Positions 1 to 7,999 of a DNA stretch of 64,000 nt are shown here, piece after piece; position 1 is the first letter of the stretch; each line of letters begins with the position of its first letter. A model generated the notes under the pieces. The model ran no database searches, had not been told where the DNA came from, and saw nothing but the letters and a program-made list of their open reading frames with translations. Source of the DNA: Lachnospiraceae bacterium (GTDB taxonomy: Bacteria; Bacillota; Clostridia; Lachnospirales; Lachnospiraceae). Both the position numbers and the translations under genes were made by a program. The stretch spans positions 1 to 64,000 of the forward strand of contig CAJTEW010000002.1 in assembly GCA_910575605.1 (NCBI GenBank), in the 5' to 3' direction.

Positions 1-670
1 GGATAAAAACTATCTATACATAAGGTACAGTGTGAACCTGGCATTTGACAGCCTCCTCATCTCGTTTGATATGTTAAGTATACTACATATTTGATAATAT
101 AGGAAGCTACAAAACGGATAATTACGGAAGAACCGAGTAAAGAAACCATGATTTCGGAGCAATGAGGTTCATCCGCAAATTTTAGTATATGATAGAAAAT
201 AATTTTATAAATGCTGATATACTGAATTCCCCGAACGGGTATTAATTCCAAATACTATGTTTGTGGAAGAACCAACAATGGAAATCTATATTCTGGATAC
301 GAGAACCGCTTTTGATTGGCTCGATTACCATTTATAAGAAATCGAGCCAATGTCAAGCCTTGAGCCGCTTTGCGGGGTGTTAGTTGGCTTTACTTTTGTA
401 AGATTTCTTGTATTCTGGATAATCGTCAATCGGTTTTCTGATCACTGGGGGCATGGATGTCAATGCTGGAATCTTCACGCAGTGGCAGTCAAAAGAATAT
501 AGGTACTGATAGATAAGTAATAGAAAAAATATGTGTATAGTGTAGGAAAAACATTGATATCTGGTACGAGAAAAAGAAATAACCAATATGACATTTGCTT
601 ATAGGAAAATTGTGAATTGTAAAAGTAAATTAAAAAATTGGGATATACGATTAAAAAATACAATTTTCTA
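1..670. other. AT-rich stretch without a convincing gene
   Basis: I see no ORF with a good ribosome binding site here. There is an 11-bp inverted repeat at 316-350. On the minus strand, about 384-480, the peptide end PPVIRKPIDDYPEYKK looks protein-like and could be the 3' tail of a decayed gene, but I cannot name the family. A short motif at 542-570 (core TATCTGGTACGAGA) recurs in diverged form at 2764-2791. Confidence 0.5.
316..350. repeat. 11-bp perfect inverted repeat
   Basis: TTGGCTCGATT at 316-326 pairs perfectly with AATCGAGCCAA at 340-350 across a 13-nt loop. No T-run follows, so it is not a clear terminator. It could be a protein binding site or a remnant of an element end. Confidence 0.6.
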
Positions 671-699
671 TTGACCATCTTGCACAAAAATGTTATACT
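671..699 (+). promoter_or_regulatory. Sigma-70/SigA-type promoter for the 726 gene
   Basis: TTGACC at 671-676 and TATACT at 694-699 are separated by exactly 17 nt. They lie about 27 nt upstream of the first possible start codon of the following ORF. This is the cleanest vegetative promoter in the left part of the window. Confidence 0.75.
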
Positions 700-725
700 A
701 TAAATGGAAAATATGTGCAATGTAA

Positions 726-1199
726 ATGAGGAAGAGGTGGTCATATGTTGAGAAAAAAAGTAAGTACCCCGAAAAAGTTTCTGACTGCCAAGATACGTTA
801 CCAATCACCGTAGAGAATGGCATTATAACAAAAGGAACATCCCCTATTCCTGTCATAGGAAGTTTTGGCGGAATGATTTTTTCGGGTGCTGTGTTTGGAA
901 ACTCGGAGGCTATAATATTTTTGATTGTTGCGTCTCTAGTTAATATAATTTATTATGGGAGACCAATGCTGAAAATGTTTTTTGATTTTTTGCTAAAATA
1001 TAAGGAGCAAAAGTATGATCAATCCATTTCGAAGACAGAAGCGAATGAACAGGAAAGAAAGATGAGACAGATGGAGTTAGATCATGCGTACAGGATGAAA
1101 GAATTGGAATTACAAGGAGGGAATAGCTATAAGTTATTTAACAGTTCAGTAATTCCGCCTGCAAATGTGGCAGAAGAACAAAACAGATATTTAAGTTGA
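726..1199 (+). CDS. Small membrane protein with charged C-terminal helix, unknown function
   Basis: The 157-residue product has one or two hydrophobic segments at about residues 42-76 (IPVIGSFGGMIF... to ...VNIIYY). A charged, probably coiled-coil stretch follows at about 90-135, rich in K, E, M and Q. I do not recognise the family. The start is uncertain. ATG at 726 has no Shine-Dalgarno. A good one (AGGAAGAGGTGG) lies just downstream and would instead serve ATG 745, but that frame closes after 22 codons. Either the first 20 residues are read from 726 or a 1-nt frameshift has damaged the start. The good promoter at 671-699 argues that it is expressed. A hairpin terminator follows at 1289. 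Confidence 0.55.
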   Translation: MRKRWSYVEKKSKYPEKVSDCQDTLPITVENGIITKGTSPIPVIGSFGGMIFSGAVFGNSEAIIFLIVASLVNIIYYGRPMLKMFFDFLLKYKEQKYDQSISKTEANEQERKMRQMELDHAYRMKELELQGGNSYKLFNSSVIPPANVAEEQNRYLS

Positions 1200-1288
1200 T
1201 TCTGTAAAAAGTAAGCTTCCTCTACTTTGACATTGCAGTATGAATAAATATATGAAGCGAGGTAAAAAATATGATAATTATAGTTTAG

Positions 1289-1334
1289 AAGGTGGTAACA
1301 AATTATCGGATAAAATTTGCTACCGCCTTTTGTA
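1289..1334 (+). terminator. Rho-independent terminator
   Basis: AAGGTGGTAACAAATT at 1289-1304 pairs with AATTTGCTACCGCCTT at 1314-1329, with two positions that become G-U pairs in RNA. A short T-run follows. It separates the 726 gene from the ROK gene. Confidence 0.7.
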
Positions 1335-1371
1335 TGGAAATCATAATATAATTTAAGGAGATATGATATAA

Positions 1372-2670
1372 ATGGATGAAAGATTGTTTAATATTAATAG
1401 TGATAATAGAGACATCCTTAATGCAATAAGATGTAAACCGGGGATTGAAAAAACAGTATTGGCAAAGGAGGTTAATGTAGCATTTAAAACTTTAGTAAAA
1501 CAGTTAGAGTATCTGGAAGAAAAAAAATTTATCAATACAGAACCCAGTTTGAGAATAAATAGAGAAAGATTTTATATGTGTGGAATTAGTGTTGGAGGTT
1601 CACATTGTAAATTGACTATAACTGATGCAAATTATAATGCAATTAGTAAGGAAAAATTTGTTAATTTATGCGAAAAATATAACGTATTTCAACAAGATTT
1701 TTTTATGAAAAAGAACAATATAACACCTTATGGATATAAATATTTTGAGACACCAGAAGAAAGAACACAGCTGGAGATATTCTTAAAAAAAATAATAAAG
1801 GATATTATTAAATTGTATGATATTTCTATAGAAGAGGAATCTTTACCTAGTGTTATAAGTATTGGTATTGCATTTACAGGTTCTATAGATTCAGAAAAAC
1901 AGGTAATAGTTCGTTCGCACAATTTAGATTATATGAAGAATGTATCGCGTGAGATGCTATTAGGTCCAGAGATCTTGAATGCTTTGAAACAAAGAAAAAT
2001 AGAATTTGTTATCGATCATAATGCAAAAGCAATGGCTGTATGTGAAAAGTTTTCTCTTTATCATATAGATAATATAAATTATAATTATTTTAGTAAAAAG
2101 AATATTGCTTGTTTTTACTTAGGGTCTGGAATAGGATGTGGATTAATTTTGAATAATAGATTAATACGAGGATGTCACAATTATAGTGGAGAGTTAGGGC
2201 ATATACAAGTTCCGAGATATATTGAGTGTAAAGATGATGATATGGGAGAAGTTTGTACATGTGGAGCAAAAGAATGCTTAGAGCATTTAATCATACATGA
2301 TGTATTTAAAATGAAAAGAAAGGAATTTCGAAAAATAACTTCTGAAAAAATAAGACAAGACATTTTTGAACTTAAAAAAAATGACGAGGAAGAATACAAT
2401 AAAAGAATGAGAACCTTGGGGTACTATATAGGATGGGCTGTAGATACAATTACAAAATTGTTGAATGTTGGTTTGATAATATTTTCAGGGAAAATGACTT
2501 GCTTTATTGAAGAAGCATGGCCGTATATAAAGCCGACGTATAGTGAATTAAATTATACGCTATTAGATTGTCCAATGATTTTATCTAATTACGGTTCTTT
2601 AGCCCCATCGGTTGGAGCAGCTATTCTATCAGCATATCCGGCACATGAACTGATTGAATGGAAAATATAA
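1372..2670 (+). CDS. ROK-family transcriptional regulator / sugar kinase-like protein
   Basis: This 432-residue protein has a winged-helix-like N-terminus (about residues 10-60) followed by a ROK fold. Visible marks are the glycine-rich segment LGSGIGCGLI, GELGH at about 273-277 and the zinc-binding CTCGAKECLE at about 295-304, which matches the ROK signature CxCGxxxCxE. Known ROK regulators (NagC, XylR) sense sugars or sugar phosphates; ROK kinases phosphorylate them. With a DNA-binding head this is most likely a repressor, but its ligand cannot be told. AAGGAG sits 13-17 nt before the ATG. Codon use is much more AT-rich than in the ICE genes to the right. It stands alone between terminators at 1289 and 2781, so it probably forms its own transcription unit. 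Confidence 0.88.
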   Translation: MDERLFNINSDNRDILNAIRCKPGIEKTVLAKEVNVAFKTLVKQLEYLEEKKFINTEPSLRINRERFYMCGISVGGSHCKLTITDANYNAISKEKFVNLCEKYNVFQQDFFMKKNNITPYGYKYFETPEERTQLEIFLKKIIKDIIKLYDISIEEESLPSVISIGIAFTGSIDSEKQVIVRSHNLDYMKNVSREMLLGPEILNALKQRKIEFVIDHNAKAMAVCEKFSLYHIDNINYNYFSKKNIACFYLGSGIGCGLILNNRLIRGCHNYSGELGHIQVPRYIECKDDDMGEVCTCGAKECLEHLIIHDVFKMKRKEFRKITSEKIRQDIFELKKNDEEEYNKRMRTLGYYIGWAVDTITKLLNVGLIIFSGKMTCFIEEAWPYIKPTYSELNYTLLDCPMILSNYGSLAPSVGAAILSAYPAHELIEWKI

Positions 2671-2780
2671 GTAATAGTATACTGTAATAAAATTCATCAT
2701 AAAAATGCATTTGTAACCAGCGTTGAAAAAGATTTCACAGGAAAATAAAATGGACGATAAAATGTAGAAAGTATTGGTAT

Positions 2781-2819
2781 CTGGTATGAGAGATAAAGTC
2801 ATCTCATACCAGTTTTTTT
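2781..2819 (+). terminator. Strong rho-independent terminator after the ROK gene
   Basis: CTGGTATGAGA (2781-2791) and TCTCATACCAG (2802-2812) are perfect 11-bp arms with a 10-nt loop, followed by seven T residues. Confidence 0.9.
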
Positions 2820-2873
2820 GTAAGCGCAAAATAGCGAGTACCTTGACATTTTGCGTTTACGTTTTTTTATACC
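2820..2873 (+). promoter_or_regulatory. Inverted repeat overlapping a possible promoter at the left end of the ICE
   Basis: GTAAGCGCAAAAT (2820-2832) and ATTTTGCGTTTAC (2848-2860) form a 13-bp inverted repeat with one mismatch. TTGACA (2843-2848) overlaps the right arm. TATACC at 2868-2873 could be a -10 element at a long 19-nt spacing. The layout fits an operator over a promoter for the first ICE gene at 2904. The T-run after the right arm would also allow it to act as a terminator or attenuator. Confidence 0.5.
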
Positions 2874-2903
2874 ATAATGCAAGGAAAGAGGTGAAATAAA
2901 TTA

Positions 2904-3505
2904 ATGAAAGAAAACAAAGAATTTAATCCCAAGATACTCCGTAAAGAGGTCTTCGAAGTAAAAAGTCCTAAACGGATTGTAGTGGGAGATCCCTACTATA
3001 TGGAAACAGTGCCACAAGAGAGACTAAATAAACTGGTTGCAGCGTATAACCCCCCCCGGAGTATTTTGAGACTCGACTGGTCATCGAAGAATCAGAGGCG
3101 ACAATACCTTCGGATTGTGAAAAGCATAAATTTAGAGTCATCGAGATTTATATGGCTCCTCGAACAGCAATTGATATTTATATGAAAGGCTGCATGTATG
3201 AAGGACAGAAGGTGGAGCAGAGACCAATCGGTGTGGATACGGCAAGATATATTATTGATGTGGGAGACAGAAGGGAAACGTATCATACAGGGGGAGACGG
3301 ATATTGGGGAGATGCCTATGAATACAGGCATAAAGAGGGAGAAAAATCCTATGTAGATGGGATAGAGATTGTGCTGACAATGCCGGAATACATGTCCTTT
3401 GAAAAAGTAAAAGATTCCATGAATTATCTGTTTGAAGATATGTGTCCGTTGCCGGAAGAAACAGCGGAGAAGAAGCCAGCCAAAAAATACCAGCCAGAAC
3501 GATAA
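2904..3505 (+). pseudogene. Conserved ICE hypothetical protein, split by a -1 frameshift in a C8 tract
   Basis: Two overlapping frames make one protein of about 200 residues. The first (from ATG 2904, RBS AAAGAGGTG) reads to ...VAAYNPP and then runs out of sense. From there the other frame reads on as PEYFETRLVIEESEATIPSD and continues to the stop at 3505. The switch falls in a run of eight C (3050-3057); nine C would restore the frame. I do not recognise the function. The protein has no membrane segment and ends in a Lys/Pro-rich tail. The change could be a sequencing or assembly homopolymer error, true decay, or slipped-strand switching. The gene is the first of the ICE block and lies just after the inverted repeat at 2820. 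Confidence 0.75.
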
Positions 3506-3569
3506 AAATATGTTGACTTCAATCAGCTGACTATGCTTGATGTAAGAACAATACAAGGAGGATATAGCA

Positions 3570-4292
3570 CTGAATAAAAAGAACATTACTGAAATGAATC
3601 CAGAACATTTTTGGAAATTGATAGAAGAAATGAAAGAACACTGCGGGCAGGATATGGTATGGGCGGCCCGGTGGATGAAGAACAGACTCTGCAGGCTGCC
3701 GCCGGAACAGGTACTAAAGTTCCACCTTATCCTGATGGGATATAAGGAAGCGGCAAATAAATACGGCCTTTGGACAGTCGCTGCGCTTATAAAAGAAATG
3801 GGATGTTCCGATGACGGATTTATTGATTTCAGGGCATGGCTGATCGCGCAGGGAAAAGATATTTATATGGCAGCTCTGGCGAATCCGGATTCCCTGGCTG
3901 CGGTAAAACAGTATGGATATTGTGAGTTTGAAAGTTTTAACTATGCAGCATCTAAAGCATATGAAGAACTGACAGGAAGAAGCGTCTACAGGGATTATAC
4001 AGATGCTGAAATGAAAATAGTGGAAAAAGAACTGCTGCAGGACATCCGATATCACCCCATGATAGAGTATCCGCTCAATCCCCCAGAGGCGGTGGTGGTA
4101 TATCCAAAGGCGGGTAAGCAATTTATTCAAAAACATGATATCAATTGTCCGGCTTTTGCAGCCATATGGAATCCAAGTCTGCCGGAACTGAAGAAGCTGG
4201 TAGAAGAGGGAAAAAGGGAAGCCCATAAATATCAGAAAGAGAGACAGGGGAAGAAAAAAAGAAGTAAAGAACGTGGAGGAATAGAAAGATAA
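3570..4292 (+). CDS. DUF4240-like hypothetical protein
   Basis: The N-terminus FWKLIEEMKEHCGQD and the alternating helical pattern through about residue 120 resemble DUF4240 proteins, whose role is unknown. The C-terminus is basic (QKERQGKKKRSKERGG). Start choice matters: the first ATG (3594) has no Shine-Dalgarno, while AAGGAGG at 3555-3561 is ideally placed 8 nt before an in-frame CTG at 3570. I therefore prefer the near-cognate CTG start, giving about 240 residues. A terminator follows at 4323. The gene sits between the broken 2904 gene and the 4385 gene at the left of the ICE. Confidence 0.65.
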   Translation: MNKKNITEMNPEHFWKLIEEMKEHCGQDMVWAARWMKNRLCRLPPEQVLKFHLILMGYKEAANKYGLWTVAALIKEMGCSDDGFIDFRAWLIAQGKDIYMAALANPDSLAAVKQYGYCEFESFNYAASKAYEELTGRSVYRDYTDAEMKIVEKELLQDIRYHPMIEYPLNPPEAVVVYPKAGKQFIQKHDINCPAFAAIWNPSLPELKKLVEEGKREAHKYQKERQGKKKRSKERGGIER

Positions 4293-4322
4293 TGCAGGAA
4301 AATTTTATAATTGTTTTGTAAT

Positions 4323-4361
4323 AAGCAGGCAAATACCTTTTAAGGAAATGTCTGCTTTTTT
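4323..4361 (+). terminator. Rho-independent terminator
   Basis: AAGCAGGCA (4323-4331) pairs with TGTCTGCTT (4349-4357) with one mismatch, followed by T residues to 4361. It closes the 3570 transcription unit. Confidence 0.75.
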
Positions 4362-4384
4362 GTTAGAGGGAAAGAGGGGCGGTC

Positions 4385-4717
4385 ATGGGAAAAGTAAATA
4401 TCAGTATTTATGAATTGTTGGCAGTAGCCAGAGAGACTCAAGGTTCAGATTATGTGAAAGGGGATTCCATGCTTTGTGAGCGGCGGTTTCAGGCTCAGAC
4501 CAGACATATGATTGAGTTTTTAGTTACCGGTACACAAACAGAGATGGGAAGTCCGGGGGCATATTGCCGGAGGTTCCTGACAGAGGAAATCTATAACAAA
4601 ACTTTGCATCTGGCTGAAAAAGGGGAAATTTGTATTCAAAAACATGCCACAGTAGACAGAGGAAATCTGCAGTATAAGCCTGCAGCCTGTCAGCAAAGCC
4701 AGAAAGGGCAGGAATGA
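4385..4717 (+). CDS. Hypothetical ICE protein
   Basis: The 110-residue soluble protein from ATG 4385 has RBS-like GAGGGAAAGAGGGG upstream. It has no recognised domain. After its stop the +1 frame continues as plausible protein sequence (NEIPDQLEKNIFPEQD, ending at a TAA near 4798). That suggests the gene may have lost its original C-terminus to a single inserted base near 4708-4715. I keep the open frame as the call and treat the extension as a possibility. It lies directly upstream of the ParM-like gene. Confidence 0.5.
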   Translation: MGKVNISIYELLAVARETQGSDYVKGDSMLCERRFQAQTRHMIEFLVTGTQTEMGSPGAYCRRFLTEEIYNKTLHLAEKGEICIQKHATVDRGNLQYKPAACQQSQKGQE

Positions 4718-4816
4718 GATCCCTGACCAGCTGGAAAAGAACATATTCCCGGAACAGGACTGCCCGGATTTTCCAGTTTTGTTTCCGCAATTTTAATAAG
4801 AGAGGATGTGACATTT

Positions 4817-5725
4817 ATGGTAATCGGAATCGATCATGGCTATTATGCCATGAAAGGGAAAAATATTGTGTTCCCGACCGGAATTACGGCTTATGAATAT
4901 GAGCCGTATACCATGCAGAATGTTCTGCAGTATCAGGGGAAATATTATGTCTGCGGTACGGGACGCCAGGCCTTATTAAAGGATAAGACTGCAAACCCCA
5001 ATTATTATCTGCTGACAATGGCGGCAATGGCGCAGGAAATACGTTACCGGAAAGCCGGGAGAAAGACAAGGGTTGTTCTTGCAGCCGGACTCCCGCTTGC
5101 CGGATTTGGGAGGGAAAAGCGGCTGTTTAAGGAATACTTGCTGCGAAAAGAACAGCCGCTGGTGTTCCAATATGAAAAAGAATACTATGAAATATTGATT
5201 GAAGATGTGAAACTGTTTCCACAAGGGTACTCTGCCCTGGCTCTGCACCCGGAGTATATCAATGGAGAACCGTCTGTCCTGCTTGTGGATCTGGGAGGCT
5301 GGACGCTGGATTTGATGCGCCTTGACAATGCTGTTCCAAACGCAGCTACATGCCGCAGCCTGGAGCTGGGAGTGATCCGGTGCATTGATGAGATTATGGA
5401 GCAGGTGCGAAGGAGCAGCGGACTGTCTGTAACCGAGGTTCAGGTGGAACGTGTTCTGGCTGGCAGCTCCTGCAGCATGAACCAGAATGCAAAGGAGACA
5501 ATCCTGCGGCATGGGCGTATCTATACAGAACGGATTCTGTCTGCCATTATGGAGGCTGGATTTGATCTGAGAGCGATTCCGTCCATATTCATGGGAGGGG
5601 GAGCGGCTATTTTAAAACGCCATGTAAAGCCACAGGACGGGCTGTGCCGGGCAATTTACCTGACAGATGTCCATGCCAACGCTGCCGGGTATGAAAGGCT
5701 TGTAGGGCAGATGTCGAAGCAGTGA
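4817..5725 (+). CDS. parM: ParM/StbA-family actin-like plasmid segregation protein
   Basis: The 302-residue protein shows the actin-fold nucleotide-binding pattern. It has an N-terminal phosphate loop (VIGIDHGYYAMK), a second (LLVDLGGWTLDLM, residues about 154-166) and a C-terminal adenosine motif (FMGGGAAILK). ParM filaments push sister plasmids apart using ATP; on ICEs such systems are thought to stabilise the excised circle. ATG 4817 is preferred over GTG 4808 because AGAGAGG lies about 10 nt upstream of 4817. The stop overlaps the GTG start of the ParR-like gene by 4 nt, so the two are translationally coupled. Confidence 0.85.
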   Translation: MVIGIDHGYYAMKGKNIVFPTGITAYEYEPYTMQNVLQYQGKYYVCGTGRQALLKDKTANPNYYLLTMAAMAQEIRYRKAGRKTRVVLAAGLPLAGFGREKRLFKEYLLRKEQPLVFQYEKEYYEILIEDVKLFPQGYSALALHPEYINGEPSVLLVDLGGWTLDLMRLDNAVPNAATCRSLELGVIRCIDEIMEQVRRSSGLSVTEVQVERVLAGSSCSMNQNAKETILRHGRIYTERILSAIMEAGFDLRAIPSIFMGGGAAILKRHVKPQDGLCRAIYLTDVHANAAGYERLVGQMSKQ

Positions 5726-6000
5726 GACGCCCGGTGTTCTCTTTCCGCCCCAACATGGACAACCCGGAGCACCGCAGGGCATGGGAAATGCTGCAGAATA
5801 TTCCGGAGGGGCAGAAGAATGGCTTTCTGGTGCGGGCAATCTTAAAAGAAAGGGAAGCTGGTTATCTGGAAGAGGTGATCCGGCAAGCTGTTCGGGAAGA
5901 GCTGAGTTGTGGCAGAACAGCACATAAAGCGACGCAGGATTTACAGGGGGAACTTCCCGGTCAGGTGCTGGATTTTATTTCTATGCTGCAGGAAGAATAG
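5722..6000 (+). CDS. ParR-like partner of ParM
   Basis: The 92-residue protein starts at GTG 5722 inside the parM stop. Size, position directly after parM and the helical, charged composition match ParR-type DNA-binding adaptors, which bind parC and cap the ParM filament. Sequence similarity alone would not identify it: the opening VFSFRPNMDNPEHRRAWEML and RAILKEREAGYL are the only suggestive parts. The parC site is not evident; I saw no iteron array upstream of parM. Confidence 0.6.
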   Translation: MRRPVFSFRPNMDNPEHRRAWEMLQNIPEGQKNGFLVRAILKEREAGYLEEVIRQAVREELSCGRTAHKATQDLQGELPGQVLDFISMLQEE

Positions 6001-6156
6001 CCTTGTTTTTTGAAAGGGGGAATGCCTACTGAAAGAAGTAATTTATTTTATGTAGTCTGCTTCGTTTCCGATATTGATATTTGTTGGGTATTGTGAATAG
6101 ATATGTATGCATTTTTGGAGTATGTTGGGTGTAACAAAAAGAAAGGAGATACCCAA

Positions 6157-6579
6157 ATGGCAGAGATGAAAAACATATGTGGAAAGATTCCTCTGGAACT
6201 GCATGCGAAAGTACGGCAGGAAATCGAGCGGAGGGAAATCAGCACACAGCAATTTATTCAACAGGCAATAGAAGAACATTTTATGGAGAGAAAAGGAGAG
6301 GTCAGCATGGCAGTAAGGACATTGGCGGTACAGGTATCAGAGGAATTATTTGCAAGATTCAAAACAGCACTGGCAAAGAAAGGCTGCAAGCAGAAGGATT
6401 TCTTAATTGAAATCATCGAAAAGGCTGTTGAGGAAATCGAAAAGGCTGAGATGGCAGAGACTAAAGAAGAGGCTGTCATGGAGGAAGAACCGGAGGGAGA
6501 AGAGACGCAAAAGGAATCGGAAGAGGAAGCGTCCGGGAATCCCACAGCAGATATGGAAACAGAAGATATAAAGGAATAG
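6157..6579 (+). CDS. CopG/ribbon-helix-helix-like small regulator with acidic tail
   Basis: From ATG 6157 (AAAGGAGAT 7 nt upstream) the 140-residue product has two repeats resembling the ribbon-helix-helix/CopG region. One is IPLELHAKVRQEIERREIST and the other is VQVSEELFARFKTALAKKG, each followed by a Q/K-rich helix (FIQQAIEEHF, DFLIEIIEKA). The tail from about residue 95 is very acidic (E-rich). This looks like a tandem CopG-type DNA-binding protein, probably a repressor or partition accessory. The 156-nt gap before it holds two short TGTTGGGT direct repeats (near 6079 and 6123) that could be its operator. Confidence 0.65.
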   Translation: MAEMKNICGKIPLELHAKVRQEIERREISTQQFIQQAIEEHFMERKGEVSMAVRTLAVQVSEELFARFKTALAKKGCKQKDFLIEIIEKAVEEIEKAEMAETKEEAVMEEEPEGEETQKESEEEASGNPTADMETEDIKE

Positions 6580-6594
6580 GGGCGGGTGAGATTA

Positions 6595-6632
6595 CAGGAG
6601 CGGTGTGGCAGAAACCATGCCGCTCCTGTTTT
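6595..6632 (+). terminator. Rho-independent terminator
   Basis: CAGGAGCGG (6595-6603) pairs perfectly with CCGCTCCTG (6620-6628), followed by TTTT. It ends the parMR/CopG unit. Confidence 0.8.
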
Positions 6633-6691
6633 CGTGCCATTGTATGTTCCAAAACTGCCGATGGTATATTTTTGTGTAAGAAAGGAGGCTG

Positions 6692-7972
6692 ATAGCCGGA
6701 GAAATTATTCGATTTTTTGATTTATTCAGCGGAATCGGCGGATTTCGTGAAGGGCTTAGGAGAGCCGGAGGTTTTGTCTGTGTCGGGCATTGTGAATTAG
6801 ACGTTCATGCGGACCAGAACTACCGGGCTCTGTTTGCAACGGAAGGGGAGTGGTATTGTAATGACGCAAGAAGCATCGAAACAGGAAGCGTACCAGATTT
6901 TGATCTGTTATGTGCAGGATTTCCTTGTCAGACATTTTCCATCGCCGGAAAGAGGAAAGGATTCGCAGACGCCAGAGGAACGCTTTTCTTTGAAATTGCC
7001 AGACTGGTTAAAGATAAGCGCCCTGCATATTTTCTGCTTGAAAATGTACCCGGACTCTTATCGCATGACAAAGGGAGGACGTTTTACACCATCCTCAGTA
7101 CGTTTCATGAACTGGGGTATCATGTGGAATGGAAAGTGCTTAACAGCAAGGATTTCGGAGTCCCACAGTCAAGAAAACGAGTGTATCTTATCGGATATCT
7201 TGATGGAAGATGTGCCGGGAAAATATTACCTGTCCAAAGAGCAAACAGAGCGGCTCTTATACAAGTCTGCGAAGGCAGTCAGGGAAAAAGAGTCTACCAT
7301 CCGGACGGAGTAAGCTGTACGCTTATGTCAAGCGCCGGGGGTATGGGTGGAAAGACCGGACTTTATAGTATGGGAATTCCTATTAAAGAGGCAACGCAGG
7401 CTGGATTTAAAATGGCGTATCCGGGCGACAGTATTGACCTGGGGTATGCCACCATGAATACAAGGCGGGGCCGCGTGGGACATGAGATTGCTCATACATT
7501 GACTACCGGGAGCCAGCAGGGAACGCTGCACTTTGTCGATCTTTCCTATCCGCCGCAGGTGACGGAGCATGCAAGATGTATCCATACCCGGCAGGACGCA
7601 GGCGTATTCAACCACAGAGGGGAGAGTTCCGGCGTGCTGGAAGAGAGCAGAGCAAGAGCCATCCTGACACCTGCAAAAGAAAAGACCAGACAGCAGGGGC
7701 GCAGGGTAAAGGAGGCAGAAGAGTCCATGTTTACGATTACAGCCACAGACTGGCATGGAGTTATCTATCGCGGCAGAATCCGCAGGCTGACGCCGAGGGA
7801 GTGTCTGCGGCTGCAGGGGTATTATGACGAACAGATTGACGTCATGGAAAAGGATACTTCAGACAGACAGCTTTATAAGCAGGCAGGAAACGGGGTAACT
7901 GTGACGGTCATTGAGGCGATTGGCAGGAATCTATCCAGCGTCCATCAGGAACTGCAGACTGAAAAAGAGTAA
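6692..7972 (+). CDS. dcm: DNA (cytosine-5-)-methyltransferase with no canonical start codon
   Basis: This is a complete C5-methyltransferase of about 426 residues. Motif I is FFDLFSGIGGF at residues about 8-18. Motif IV is GFPCQTFS with the catalytic Cys, motif VI is LLENVPG, and motif VIII is QSRKRVYLIG. A variable target-recognition region lies between, then motif IX LTPRECLRLQG and motif X QAGNGVTV. The frame is open from the TAA at 6677 to the stop at 7972. However, between that stop and motif I there is no ATG, GTG or TTG, only CTG 6689, ATA 6692 and ATT 6704/6707. AAAGGAGG at 6681-6688 points to ATA 6692 (3 nt spacing). The first canonical in-frame start lies after motif VIII's upstream half and would give a dead enzyme. 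It is either near-cognate initiated or silenced by loss of its ATG. Confidence 0.85.
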   Translation: MAGEIIRFFDLFSGIGGFREGLRRAGGFVCVGHCELDVHADQNYRALFATEGEWYCNDARSIETGSVPDFDLLCAGFPCQTFSIAGKRKGFADARGTLFFEIARLVKDKRPAYFLLENVPGLLSHDKGRTFYTILSTFHELGYHVEWKVLNSKDFGVPQSRKRVYLIGYLDGRCAGKILPVQRANRAALIQVCEGSQGKRVYHPDGVSCTLMSSAGGMGGKTGLYSMGIPIKEATQAGFKMAYPGDSIDLGYATMNTRRGRVGHEIAHTLTTGSQQGTLHFVDLSYPPQVTEHARCIHTRQDAGVFNHRGESSGVLEESRARAILTPAKEKTRQQGRRVKEAEESMFTITATDWHGVIYRGRIRRLTPRECLRLQGYYDEQIDVMEKDTSDRQLYKQAGNGVTVTVIEAIGRNLSSVHQELQTEKE

Positions 7973-7999
7973 AAAATATAGGAAAGGCAGGGATGTTCT

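Noticed and set aside
57-251. Minus-strand ORF near the left edge
   Set aside because: No ribosome binding site, AT-rich low-complexity composition and no recognisable protein pattern.
4714-4896. Short ORF overlapping the start of parM
   Set aside because: It runs out of frame across the parM start and encodes improbable Arg/Ser-rich sequence. A different frame (ending near 4798) looks more protein-like and is noted with the 4385 gene.
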